Assembly (NCBI GenBank): GCA_047626725.1
Contig: JBLHSG010000009.1
Span: forward strand, 1 to 64,000
Length of the DNA stretch: 64,000 nucleotides
Direction: 5' to 3'
From: Ascidiaceihabitans sp034111945
GTDB lineage: Bacteria; Pseudomonadota; Alphaproteobacteria; Rhodobacterales; Rhodobacteraceae
Below, piece after piece: positions 43,418-51,624 of this stretch. The notes beneath the pieces are model-generated. The model did not search any database. It was not told the origin of the DNA and saw only the letters and a list, made by a program, of their open reading frames with translations. The position numbers were made by a program, and so were the translations under genes. How positions within the stretch are numbered: the stretch's first letter is position 1; every line of letters begins with the position of its first letter.

Positions 43418-43812
43418 TGCCAGAAGTAACAATCACCATCGGTGGACGACAATTCGAAGTGGCCTGCCAAGAGGGCGAAGAGCATTATTTGCACACGGCC
43501 GCCAAAATGCTGGATGACGAGGCGCAAGTGCTGTCGGATCAAGTGGGGCGTATGCCAGAGGCGCGGATGTTGTTGATGGCCGGCCTGATGTTGGCGGATA
43601 AAACGGCCAGCTTTGAGGATCAGGTCAAAGACGTGCGTGGAAAGCTGAACGAGCGAGAGGCCGAACTTGAAGGCTTGAAAAATGCGGCAGCGCCAGAACC
43701 CGTGCGCATCGAAGTGCCTGTGATCCCGGACGCTGTGACCGACACGCTGGCCGAACTTGCTGCGCGCGCCGAAGCATTGGCCGCCGAAGTCGAAGAGAAA
43801 TCATCGCTTTAA
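43417..43812 (+). CDS. zapA: Cell division protein ZapA
   Basis: A 131-residue ZapA, which bundles FtsZ filaments at the Z-ring. The N-terminal globular part begins VTITIGGRQFEVAC and continues GEEHYLHTAAKMLDDEA, then DKTASFEDQVKDVRGKLNE enters a coiled coil. The C-terminus is Ala/Glu-rich. Its ribosome-binding site GGGAGG lies within the end of the upstream coiled-coil gene. Two opposed palindromic repeats follow and separate it from grxD. Confidence 0.9.
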   Translation: MPEVTITIGGRQFEVACQEGEEHYLHTAAKMLDDEAQVLSDQVGRMPEARMLLMAGLMLADKTASFEDQVKDVRGKLNEREAELEGLKNAAAPEPVRIEVPVIPDAVTDTLAELAARAEALAAEVEEKSSL

Positions 43813-43821
43813 ATGAAAAAA

Positions 43822-43844
43822 GGTGCGGGACACCCGCACCTTAC
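43822..43844. repeat. Short palindromic repeat, copy 3 (variant stem)
   Basis: GGTGCGGGACACCCGCACC plus TTAC. The loop ACA is kept and both stem arms changed together (GCGCG to GCGGG with CCCGC), a compensatory change. It is 9 bases after the zapA stop. Confidence 0.75.
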
Positions 43845-43877
43845 GTCCTCGCGCAATCGCTTGAGGCAAATAACAAA

Positions 43878-43900
43878 GTAAGGTGCGCGTGTCGCGCACC
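43878..43900. repeat. Short palindromic repeat, copy 4 (opposite orientation)
   Basis: GTAA then GGTGCGCGTGTCGCGCACC, the inverse of copies 1 and 2. Copies 3 and 4 face each other across 33 bases, and copy 4 is 8 bases past the grxD stop on the minus strand. Confidence 0.75.
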
Positions 43901-43908
43901 CCGCCGAA

Positions 43909-44271
43909 TTATCCGTTAGCTTCGCGGATTTTATCTGCCGCGTCTTTGTCATAGCTGACGTTGTTTTCAGCCAACAGCGTGTCCAATTCGCCCGACAGCA
44001 TCATTTCTGTGATGATGTCGCAGCCGCCAACAAATTCACCTTTGACGTACAGCTGTGGCACAGTTGGCCAGTCGGAATAGTCTTTGATACCTTGGCGCAT
44101 GGCGTCGTCGGCCAGCACGTTTACATCGGCAAATTCGACTTCCATGTAGTTCAAAACACCGGCGACGCGGCTGGAAAAGCCACATTGCGGCATGGATTTT
44201 GTGCCTTTCATAAAGAGCACAACATCGTTGGTGGTCACGGTTTCTTTGATCTGTGTTGCAGCGTCGGTCAT
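43909..44271 (-). CDS. grxD: Monothiol glutaredoxin (Grx4/GrxD type)
   Basis: A 120-residue glutaredoxin with the monothiol CGFS motif (Cys30, in MPQCGFS), followed by WPTVPQLYVKGEFVGGCDII. Such proteins bind a [2Fe-2S] cluster with glutathione and act in iron-sulfur cluster transfer. It lies next to a BolA gene on the same strand (44-base gap), the well-known physical partner. The start has AAGGA upstream. No other isc/suf gene is present in the window. Confidence 0.95.
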   Translation of the reverse strand: MTDAATQIKETVTTNDVVLFMKGTKSMPQCGFSSRVAGVLNYMEVEFADVNVLADDAMRQGIKDYSDWPTVPQLYVKGEFVGGCDIITEMMLSGELDTLLAENNVSYDKDAADKIREANG

Positions 44272-44315
44272 CTGGGTTTTCCTTGAATAAATAATGCGTT
44301 AGGCGCGAACTGTGG

Positions 44316-44579
44316 TCAGTCCGGTGCCTTTGTGGTCAATGCCAGCGCGTGCAAATCGCCATGCGCGCCGTCCATTTTCCCCTTAAGAGACGCATAGACT
44401 GCGCGTTGTTGTTGCACCCGGTTTTTGCCTTTGAAACTTTCGTCAATCACCTCGGCAGAGTAATGATTGCCGTCTCCGGCTAGGTCCGTGATGGTGATCT
44501 TGGCGGACGGGAATGTCTCGCGGATCAGGTTTTCGATGTCTTGGGCCTGCATCGGCATGGGCTTTGGTGCTCCGGTCAT
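44316..44579 (-). CDS. BolA-family protein
   Basis: An 87-residue BolA-type protein with the family core AGDGNHYSAEVIDESFKGKNRVQQQRAVYA (given here in parts: AGDGNHYSAEV, KNRVQQQRAVYASLKG) and the C-terminal His in LHALALTT. It is expected to pair with the adjacent monothiol glutaredoxin in an iron-sulfur-binding heterodimer. The actual start may be the Met at residue 8 (44558), since MPMQAQDIENLI is the usual beginning and GGAG lies upstream of it. Confidence 0.9.
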   Translation of the reverse strand: MTGAPKPMPMQAQDIENLIRETFPSAKITITDLAGDGNHYSAEVIDESFKGKNRVQQQRAVYASLKGKMDGAHGDLHALALTTKAPD

Positions 44580-44744
44580 TGAGTGTTGCTCAAGTGTGAG
44601 CCATGTATTTGCCTGACAGATTTAGGCGGGGTTTGGCCGTTGTGCAAGCCTGCCCGAGGGGTGCACCGTATCACAAGCTCGCAATTTTGTGCCATTGCGC
44701 CGTGTGCCATGACCACTACAGTAAACCGCAAGGAGCATCACACC

Positions 44745-45713
44745 ATGGATCTGTTCGAAAACACACCGGAACAAGCACTGGACTGGCATCGCGGCGGCAA
44801 GGGGGCGGTTTTGGCGACTGTCATTCAGACCTGGGGCAGCGCGCCGCGTCGTGTTGGGGCGCAATTGGTGGTGAATACGGACGGCGAAATGCAAGGGTCG
44901 GTATCGGGCGGATGCGTCGAAGGGGCGGTGGTTGTCGAAGCGCTCGAGGCGTTGGAAGACGGCAAGCCGCGCGTGCTCGAATACGGGATCAGCGACGGCG
45001 ATGCGTTTGCGGTTGGGCTGGCCTGTGGTGGCACGATCAAGATCTATGTCGAACCCGTCGGATCGGTGTTGCCCGAAGACATTCTGGCCGAATTGGTCGC
45101 AGGCCGTGCCACCCGCGCGCCGCTGGCCTACGAGGTCAACATCGCCACCGGCACCCGCCGTTTGCTGCACACCGGCTACCCCGAACGGTTTGCCAAGGAC
45201 CGGTCAGGTTTTGAGGAAGACGGCCAGACATTTGTCGCCATTCACAACCCGCCGCTGCGTTTGGCCATTGTTGGCGCGGTGCATATCGCCCAAGCCTTGA
45301 TGCCGATGGCGCGGATTGCCGGCTTTGATCCTGTAGTGATCGACCCGCGTGGTGCCTTTGGTGCGCAGGCCCGTTTTCCCGGTGAAACAGTGATCGAAGA
45401 CTGGCCTGACGACGCGCTGGCCACGCACGGCATGGACGCGCGCACCGCCTTGGTGTTGCTGACCCATGATCCAAAATTGGATGATCCTGCGTTGCACGTT
45501 GGCCTGAAATCGGGCGCGTTTTACATTGGCGCGTTGGGATCAAAACGCACCCATGCCAAACGTGTCGAACGGTTAACGGCAGACGGGTTTTCTGCAGATG
45601 ATATTGCCCGTATCCATGGCCCTGTTGGTTTGGACATCGGGGCCAGCAGCCCGCAGGAAATCGCTGTGTCGATCCTGGCCGAGATGATCCAAACCCTGCG
45701 ACTAATGCCATGA
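44745..45713 (+). CDS. XdhC/CoxI-family protein
   Basis: A 322-residue protein of the XdhC/CoxI family, accessory factors that mature or insert the molybdenum cofactor of xanthine-dehydrogenase-type hydroxylases. An N-terminal domain (GAVLATVIQTWGSAPRRVGAQ, SGGCVEGAVVVEALE) and a C-terminal Rossmann-like domain (LAIVGAVHIAQALMPMARIAGF, YIGALGSKRTHAKR) are visible. ATG 44745 with AAGGAG nine bases upstream is preferred over the longer frame. The stop overlaps the next gene (ATGA). It precedes coxSLM on the same strand, so its client is probably that enzyme. Confidence 0.9.
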   Translation: MDLFENTPEQALDWHRGGKGAVLATVIQTWGSAPRRVGAQLVVNTDGEMQGSVSGGCVEGAVVVEALEALEDGKPRVLEYGISDGDAFAVGLACGGTIKIYVEPVGSVLPEDILAELVAGRATRAPLAYEVNIATGTRRLLHTGYPERFAKDRSGFEEDGQTFVAIHNPPLRLAIVGAVHIAQALMPMARIAGFDPVVIDPRGAFGAQARFPGETVIEDWPDDALATHGMDARTALVLLTHDPKLDDPALHVGLKSGAFYIGALGSKRTHAKRVERLTADGFSADDIARIHGPVGLDIGASSPQEIAVSILAEMIQTLRLMP

Positions 45714-46714
45714 AGTTCGGGGCGGTGCCGACGGATGATGCGGCGGGCAGTATCCTTGCGCATTCAATTCGCATGACAGGCGCAAAACGTATGCCAAAGG
45801 GCACGCATCTTACGTCAGGCCACATTCGCGAATTGACCCAAGCAGGTCATGACAGGGTGGTTGTCGCGCGCCTTGATGCGGATGACGTCGAAGAAAACAT
45901 CGCCGCGCGCCAATTGGCCGAAGCCATCGCACCGCAGGCTGAACGTTTGGGTTTGCGCGTTTCGGCTGCTGGGGCAGGGCGCGTGAATTTATACGCCGCG
46001 CAGGCCGGTGTGACCCTGATTGACGCGGCCGCGATCCATGCCTTGAACGCCGTGCATCCGATGATCACGATCGCGACGGTTGCCCCGTTTCATCGCGCCG
46101 ACGCTGACAGCATGATCGCAACGATCAAAATCATCGCTTATGGCGTGCCGCAAACGGCGCTGACGCGTGCACAAGGCGCGGCGGTGAATGCGATTTCGGT
46201 AGCACCACCGCGCTATAAAACCGCCACGCTGATCGAAACGCAGGTCGGGCCGGATCACCCGTCATCAAAGGGTCGTGATGCGTTGTCGGGACGATTGCAC
46301 CGGATGGGCATGACCCTGACGGATCGCTGCGTTGTGGCGCACACGCAAACGCCCCTCGCGGATGCGATCAAGCACGCCAGCGGCGACGTGATCTTTGTGC
46401 TGACCGCCTCTGCGACCTCTGATCCGATGGATGTGGGCCCCCAAGCATTACGCGAATCTGGTGGCGATGTGACCGGATTTGGCATGCCGGTTGATCCCGG
46501 AAACTTGTTGTTTTTCGGCAGCTTAGGCGACAAACCGGTGATTGGGTTGCCGGGGTGCGCACGCTCGCCTGCTTTGAACGGTGCCGACTGGGTACTGGAA
46601 CGTCTGATCTGTGGGCTGACCCTGACCCAAGCGGATATTTCACGCATGGGGGTTGGTGGGTTGCTCAAGGAAATCCCGACCCGCCCGCAGCCGCGCAGCA
46701 CGCGTGTGACGTAA
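45710..46714 (+). CDS. Molybdopterin-binding domain protein
   Basis: A 334-residue protein containing a molybdopterin-binding (MoaB/MogA-like) fold in its middle and end (about 170-310). VIFVLTASATSDPMDVGPQALRESGG, given here in parts as VIFVLTASATSDPMD and GDVTGFGMPVDPGN, and VIGLPGCARSPALNG resemble MoeA/MoaB-type loops. The N-terminal part (1-160) is less clear. It overlaps the xdhC-like gene by four bases and is 117 bases before coxS, so it likely delivers or modifies the molybdenum cofactor for CoxL. An exact subfamily name is not secure. Confidence 0.8.
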   Translation: MKFGAVPTDDAAGSILAHSIRMTGAKRMPKGTHLTSGHIRELTQAGHDRVVVARLDADDVEENIAARQLAEAIAPQAERLGLRVSAAGAGRVNLYAAQAGVTLIDAAAIHALNAVHPMITIATVAPFHRADADSMIATIKIIAYGVPQTALTRAQGAAVNAISVAPPRYKTATLIETQVGPDHPSSKGRDALSGRLHRMGMTLTDRCVVAHTQTPLADAIKHASGDVIFVLTASATSDPMDVGPQALRESGGDVTGFGMPVDPGNLLFFGSLGDKPVIGLPGCARSPALNGADWVLERLICGLTLTQADISRMGVGGLLKEIPTRPQPRSTRVT

Positions 46715-46831
46715 CGATGCGGGCCGCGATAATCGGGCCAACACGCGCCATAAGCGAAGTTTTTAGTTCTCAACTGCGCACGGCCATGCTTAACTCTGAC
46801 CAAGAAGTCTAAAAAGAATAGGGAGAAAACT

Positions 46832-47317
46832 ATGGCTCAGGTCAAAATGACCGTGAACGGTAAAGCCGCGTCCGGAGAGGTCGAAGGGCGTACGCTTTTG
46901 TCGTCTTTCTTGCGCGACAGCCTGCATCTAACCGGTACGCACGTCGGATGTGACACCAGCCAATGCGGCGCGTGTGTTGTGCATGTGGACGGCGTTGCGG
47001 TGAAATCCTGCACGATGCTGGCGGCCGAAGCGGAAGGGGCCGAGGTCTCGACCATCGAAGGGCAAGCAGCACCAGACGGCACGTTGAACACAATCCAACA
47101 AGCGTTTCAGGACCACCACGGTCTGCAATGCGGATTCTGCACGCCAGGTATGGTGATGACAACGGCCGCTTTGCTCAAGGAAAACGCAAAACCCACAGAG
47201 CAAGAAATTCGTGAACACCTTGAGGGCAATATTTGCCGCTGCACAGGATATCACAACATTATCAAAGCCATTTTGGCGGCCTCCGGTCAGGACGTCACTG
47301 CCATCGCGGCTGAATAA
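46832..47317 (+). CDS. coxS: CO-dehydrogenase-like small subunit (2Fe-2S)
   Basis: Small subunit of a form II aerobic CO-dehydrogenase-like molybdenum hydroxylase. The 161 residues contain a plant-type [2Fe-2S] site (GCDTSQCGACVVHVDG, later Cys in KSCTM) and the second cluster (QCGFCTPGMVM and NICRCTGYHN). The start has AGGGAG upstream. First of coxS-coxL-coxM, the order typical of form II clusters. It transfers electrons from the Mo site to the FAD subunit. Confidence 0.93.
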   Translation: MAQVKMTVNGKAASGEVEGRTLLSSFLRDSLHLTGTHVGCDTSQCGACVVHVDGVAVKSCTMLAAEAEGAEVSTIEGQAAPDGTLNTIQQAFQDHHGLQCGFCTPGMVMTTAALLKENAKPTEQEIREHLEGNICRCTGYHNIIKAILAASGQDVTAIAAE

Positions 47318-47334
47318 TCCAAGCCCTGGGGAGG

Positions 47335-47356
47335 GTAAGGTGGGCGTTCGTCCACC
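47335..47356. repeat. Palindromic repeat of the GTAAGGTG family, copy 5
   Basis: GTAA then GGTGGGCGTTCGTCCACC: the same GTAAGGTG...CACC frame as copies 1-4 but a different inner stem (GGCG/CGTC with a G-T pair). It lies 18 bases after the coxS stop. Confidence 0.6.
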
Positions 47357-47379
47357 GCAGCAACATCCGAAAACATGGA

Positions 47380-47399
47380 AAGGCGGTATCCTCCGCCTT
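47380..47399. repeat. Hairpin between repeat copies 5 and 6
   Basis: AAGGCGG, loop TATCCT, CCGCCTT; perfect 7-bp stem. It sits between two GTAAGGTG-family palindromes in the coxS-coxL gap and may be a degenerate further unit or an mRNA-stabilising element. Confidence 0.5.
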
Positions 47400-47414
47400 G
47401 AGCCAAACCAAAGT

Positions 47415-47436
47415 GTAAGGTGGATTTTAATCCACC
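47415..47436. repeat. Palindromic repeat of the GTAAGGTG family, copy 6
   Basis: GTAA then GGTGGATTTTAATCCACC: perfect 8-bp stem with a TT loop. It ends 19 bases before the coxL start, so its stem lies close to the ribosome-binding site. Confidence 0.6.
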
Positions 47437-47455
47437 CACAATAGGGAGCAAAACC

Positions 47456-49834
47456 ATGCCAAAAGACGGTGATATCACAAGCGGCATCGGCGCCAGCAGC
47501 AAGCGGCGCGAAGACATCAGGTTCTTAACCGGAACCGGCAATTACACAGATGACATGAACATTCGCGGCCAAGCCCATGTTTATTTCCTGCGCTCGGACA
47601 TCGCGCACGGCACAATCACCAGCCTAGATACCACAGCAGCTGCGGCCATGCCCGGCGTTGTGCAAATCTTTACCGGCGCTGACTTTGAGGCCGTCGGATC
47701 CATCCCGTGCGGTTGGGAGGTCACTGACAAACACGGCCAACCCATGCAAGAACCCCGCCATCCGGTTCTGGCCCACGGCAAAGTCCGCCACGTTGGTGAA
47801 CCGATTGTCGCCGTTGTTGCCGAAACCTTGGCACAAGCCCGCGACGCAGCTGAAGCAGTCGTTTTGGACATCGCCGAACTGCCGGCAGTCGTGAATATGA
47901 AGGACGCGTTGAAAGACGGCGCAACCAAAGTACACGACGATCTGACGTCAAACCTGTGCTACGACTGGGGTTTTGTTGAAGAAAACAAAGCCGCCACAGA
48001 CGCCGCATTTGAAACCGCGCATCACGTCACCACGCTGGATCTGGTCAACAACCGTTTGGTGGCCAATCCGATGGAACCGCGTGTTGCGATTGGCGATTAT
48101 GCCCGCGCTGACGATCAGCATACTTTGTATACCACTTCGCAAAACCCGCATGTTATTCGCCTGTTGATGGGCGCGTTTGTTCTAGGGATTCCCGAACATA
48201 AACTGCGTGTTGTGGCCCCTGATGTGGGGGGTGGTTTTGGCACCAAAATCTTCCACTACCAAGAAGAAGCATTTTGCACATTCGCGGCCAAAGCCTGCAA
48301 TCGTCCGGTCAAATGGACGTCATCGCGATCAGAGGCGTTCATGTCAGACGCGCACGGCCGCGATCACGTCACAACGATCCAACTGGCGCTGGACAAAGAC
48401 AACAATTTTGTCGCCTTGCGCACCGACACTCACGCCAACATGGGCGCATATTTGTCCACGTTTGCATCGTCGGTTCCCACATGGCTGCATGGCACATTGA
48501 TGGCCGGGAACTACAAAACACCACTGGTCTACGTGAACGTAAAGGCTGTGTTTACCAACACGGTTCCGGTCGATGCGTATCGTGGTGCAGGCCGCCCCGA
48601 GGCGACCTATCAAATCGAACGTGTGATCGACAAAGCCGCGCGTGAATTGGGCGCTGATCCGATTGCGCTGCGTCGTCAAAACTATATCACTGAATTCCCC
48701 TACGCCACGCCTGTGGCCGTGGAATATGACACCGGCGATTATCACGCGACGATGGATAAACTGATCGAGATTGGTGATTTCGCCGGCTTTGATGCACGTC
48801 GCACAGCGTCCGAGGCCAAGGGCAAATGGCGCGGTCTAGGCATCAACAACTACATTGAAGCCTGCGGTATCGCGCCGTCAAATCTGGTTGGTCAATTGGG
48901 CGCGCGCGCGGGTCTGTATGATGCCGCCACCGTGCGTGTGAACGCGACCGGTTCGATTTCGGTCATGGTTGGCGCACACAGCCACGGGCAGGGGCACGAG
49001 ACGTCATTCCCGCAAGTTGTCGCTGAAATGATCGGCATTCCCGAGGATCAGATCGATATTGTCCACGGTGACACATCGAAAATCCCGTTTGGAATGGGCA
49101 CTTACGGGTCACGTTCCCTCGCGGTTTGTGGATCTGCCATGGTGCGCGCCACGGAAAAAATCATCGCCAAAGCGAAAAAGATCGCCGCGCATTTGATGGA
49201 AGCATCTGACATGGATGTTGAGTTGAAAGACGGTGTGTTTTCGGTCGCGGGCACGGATAAATCCGTCGCTTGGGGTGATGTGACACTGGCCGCCTACGTG
49301 CCGCACAACTATCCGCTTGAGGAAATCGAACCGGGGTTAGAAGAAACCGCGTTTTACGATCCATCCAACTTTACCTATCCTGCAGGGGCCTATGCCTGCG
49401 AGGTCGAAGTTGATCCTGAAACCGGCAAAGTCACCATCGAACGTTTCTCAGCGGCGGATGATTTTGGCAATGTTATCAACCCGATGATCGTATCAGGCCA
49501 AGTCCACGGCGGCATCGCACAAGGTGTCGGTCAAGCGCTGCTTGAGGGCTGCGCATACGACGACAATGGCCAGTTGCTGACCGGATCCTACATGGATTAC
49601 GCCATGCCGCGCGCTGATGATTTGCCGTTTTATAGCGTCGATCATTCGTGCCAAACGCCCTGCACGCACAACCCATTGGGCGTAAAAGGCTGCGGTGAGG
49701 CAGGGGCGATCGGCTCGCCTCCGTCTGTGGTGAATGCGGTGATTGATGCGCTCCATTCGGGCGGGAAAAAGGTGGCACATATCGACATGCCACTGACCCC
49801 TGACCGCGTTTGGTCGGCGATCAATAACGCTTGA
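47456..49834 (+). CDS. coxL: CO-dehydrogenase-like large subunit, form II
   Basis: Molybdenum-cofactor subunit of an aerobic CO-dehydrogenase-type hydroxylase. The 792-residue protein has the active-site loop AYRGAGRPEATYQIE, which is the form II signature; form I (proven CO oxidisers) has AYXCSFR. Other motifs are PDVGGGFGTKIFHYQEE, HSHGQGHETSFPQV, GTYGSRSLAVCGSA and the Mo-site Glu in GVKGCGEAGAIGSP. ATG 47456 with AGGGAG upstream is preferred over the extension to 47420. Whether form II enzymes oxidise CO physiologically is disputed, so the substrate is open. It is separated from coxS by 138 bases holding three hairpins. Confidence 0.93.
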   Translation: MPKDGDITSGIGASSKRREDIRFLTGTGNYTDDMNIRGQAHVYFLRSDIAHGTITSLDTTAAAAMPGVVQIFTGADFEAVGSIPCGWEVTDKHGQPMQEPRHPVLAHGKVRHVGEPIVAVVAETLAQARDAAEAVVLDIAELPAVVNMKDALKDGATKVHDDLTSNLCYDWGFVEENKAATDAAFETAHHVTTLDLVNNRLVANPMEPRVAIGDYARADDQHTLYTTSQNPHVIRLLMGAFVLGIPEHKLRVVAPDVGGGFGTKIFHYQEEAFCTFAAKACNRPVKWTSSRSEAFMSDAHGRDHVTTIQLALDKDNNFVALRTDTHANMGAYLSTFASSVPTWLHGTLMAGNYKTPLVYVNVKAVFTNTVPVDAYRGAGRPEATYQIERVIDKAARELGADPIALRRQNYITEFPYATPVAVEYDTGDYHATMDKLIEIGDFAGFDARRTASEAKGKWRGLGINNYIEACGIAPSNLVGQLGARAGLYDAATVRVNATGSISVMVGAHSHGQGHETSFPQVVAEMIGIPEDQIDIVHGDTSKIPFGMGTYGSRSLAVCGSAMVRATEKIIAKAKKIAAHLMEASDMDVELKDGVFSVAGTDKSVAWGDVTLAAYVPHNYPLEEIEPGLEETAFYDPSNFTYPAGAYACEVEVDPETGKVTIERFSAADDFGNVINPMIVSGQVHGGIAQGVGQALLEGCAYDDNGQLLTGSYMDYAMPRADDLPFYSVDHSCQTPCTHNPLGVKGCGEAGAIGSPPSVVNAVIDALHSGGKKVAHIDMPLTPDRVWSAINNA

Positions 49835-49927
49835 TTAACAGGGCGGATCGGGGAACCCTCCGGCCGCCCACGATATTTGGGGCCAAAACGACCTTGATCA
49901 TTTTGGCCAACTAAGAGGACCACAAGA

Positions 49928-50716
49928 ATGTACAACTTTGAATTTGAACAGCCGGGCACGATCGCGGATGCGGTTGCGGCATTGGGCGGCGAAGAGGCTC
50001 AGGCGTTGGGTGGCGGTCAAACGCTGATCCCGACGATGAAACAGCGGCTCGCCAGCCCAACAACTTTGGTCAGCCTGACCGGCATTTCCGAGATGCAGGG
50101 CATTTGTACCGGCGACGATGGATCGCTGTGCATTGGCGGCGCGACAACCCACGGTGCAGTTGCAACGGGCGCTTCTGTGTACCCCGGCCTTGCGCATTTG
50201 GCAGGCCACATTGGCGACCCTGCCGTGCGCAATCGTGGCACAATCGGCGGATCGCTGGCGAACAATGACCCATCTGCGTGCTATCCTGCGGCGGCTTTGG
50301 CGTCAGGTGCGGTGATCAAAACCAACACTCGCGAAATTGCGGCTGACGACTATTTCCAAGGTATGTTCGACACCGCATTGGAAGAAGGCGAGATCATCAC
50401 CGAGGTCCGTTTCCCTGTGCCAGAGGTTTCGAACTACCAAAAATTCGTGCAGCCTGCGTCACGATTTGCGCTGGTCGGCGTGTTTGTCGCGAAATTTGCA
50501 GACGGCGTGCGCGTGGCGATCACGGGCGCATCAGAAAGCGGCGTGTTCCGCTGGGCTGAGGCCGAGGCGGCATTGTCGGCGAATTTCTCAGCGGCAGCGC
50601 TCGACGGGTTAAGCCTGCCGGGTGACGGCATGATCGGCGATTTGCACGGATCAGGCGAATATCGCGCGCATCTGTGTGGCGTTATGACCAAACGCGCGGT
50701 TAACGCTGCGGCGTAA
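49928..50716 (+). CDS. coxM: CO-dehydrogenase-like medium (FAD) subunit
   Basis: FAD-binding subunit of the Cox-like hydroxylase. The 262 residues have the FAD pyrophosphate motif LGGGQTLIPTMKQRL near residue 31 and the second signature NRGTIGGSLANNDPSA near residue 100, then the CO-dehydrogenase flavoprotein C-terminal domain. GAGG precedes ATG. Last gene of the set: coxD, coxE, coxF and coxG are not present here. A terminator follows. Confidence 0.92.
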   Translation: MYNFEFEQPGTIADAVAALGGEEAQALGGGQTLIPTMKQRLASPTTLVSLTGISEMQGICTGDDGSLCIGGATTHGAVATGASVYPGLAHLAGHIGDPAVRNRGTIGGSLANNDPSACYPAAALASGAVIKTNTREIAADDYFQGMFDTALEEGEIITEVRFPVPEVSNYQKFVQPASRFALVGVFVAKFADGVRVAITGASESGVFRWAEAEAALSANFSAAALDGLSLPGDGMIGDLHGSGEYRAHLCGVMTKRAVNAAA

Positions 50717-50744
50717 AGGTTTTGCCTTTGAGTGCGTACTAAAA

Positions 50745-50771
50745 AAGGGCTGCCAGATTTTGGTGGCCCTT
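50745..50771 (+). terminator. Terminator after coxM
   Basis: AAGGGCTGCCA, loop GATTT, TGGTGGCCCTT then ACTTTTT: an 11-bp stem with two wobble pairs and a T-tract, 28 bases after the stop. Confidence 0.8.
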
Positions 50772-50825
50772 ACTTTTTGTATGTCGTCAACATTTCGTAG
50801 CGTTGCGACGTCGTTGCCATGAAAA

Positions 50826-50849
50826 AGGGCGCTGCAAACGCAACGCCCT
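50826..50849 (-). terminator. Terminator after infC
   Basis: On the minus strand AGGGCGTTGC, loop GTTT, GCAGCGCCCT then TTTTC; 28 bases after the infC stop. Confidence 0.85.
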
Positions 50850-50877
50850 CTCAAAATCTTTGATGGTCGGTCATCAC

Positions 50878-51423
50878 CTATTTCGGCAACGGACCAATCA
50901 GCATGACCATCTGGCGGCCTTCCATTTTCGGAAAGTTTTCGACTTTGCCCGCGTCTTTGGTGTCTTCGGCAACACGTTCCAGCAGTTCACGACCCAAGTT
51001 CTGGTGCGCCATTTCACGGCCACGGAATCGCAAGGTGATCTTTACCTTGTCGCCGTTTTCCAGGAATTTGTAGACGTTGCGCATCTTGACTTCATAATCA
51101 TTGGTGTCCGTGTTCGGACGGAATTTTACTTCCTTGATCTCAATGATCTTCTGTTTCTTGCGCGCCTCGGATTCGCGTTTCTGCGTCTCGTACTTGTACT
51201 TGCCAAAGTCCATGATTTTACACACGGGCGGGTTGGCATTGGGCGAGATTTCGACCAGATCAAGTCCGGCCTCTTCTGCCATTTCCATAGCACGGGTTGG
51301 CGTTACAACACCGACATTGTCCCCATCAGCGCCAATCAGGCGGATCTCGGAATTACGGATTTTGTCGTTGATGCGCGGGCCAGTGTCACGTTGTGGCGGC
51401 GCGTTATGAGGTCTGCGAGCGAT
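50878..51423 (-). CDS. infC: Translation initiation factor IF-3, AUC start
   Basis: Binds the 30S subunit, prevents subunit joining and checks start-codon fidelity. The protein core PRINDKIRNSEIRLIGADGD (N-domain) and ITLRFRGREMAHQNLG (C-domain) are clear. No ATG or GTG sits in a sensible place; the only good ribosome-binding site (AAAGGACG) lies eight bases before an ATC at 51421-51423, giving IARRPHNAPPQRDTGP and 181 residues. Rare start codons on infC underlie the known self-repression by IF-3, so this start is favoured over the Met at 51498. rpmI and rplT do not follow. Confidence 0.93.
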   Translation of the reverse strand: MARRPHNAPPQRDTGPRINDKIRNSEIRLIGADGDNVGVVTPTRAMEMAEEAGLDLVEISPNANPPVCKIMDFGKYKYETQKRESEARKKQKIIEIKEVKFRPNTDTNDYEVKMRNVYKFLENGDKVKITLRFRGREMAHQNLGRELLERVAEDTKDAGKVENFPKMEGRQMVMLIGPLPK

Positions 51424-51624
51424 GGCGTTCGTCCTTTGGTTATTAGCATTTATCGAGATCGGAAGATAAACGGACGCAAGGCGCTTCGCAAGCGGCAAAA
51501 TCGGCTGTCTTGCGCCGATTTACGTGATTTTCCCCCTTGAACCTTCCGATTTCGCGGCGCATCTGACACAGGAGAAGAAACAGGGGCCAATGTGTGCCTT
51601 TGACCAGTCTGAGGGGACAAATTA

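Noticed and set aside
43812..43909. 6S RNA next to zapA
   Set aside because: The 96-base gap is too short and is occupied by two repeat palindromes.
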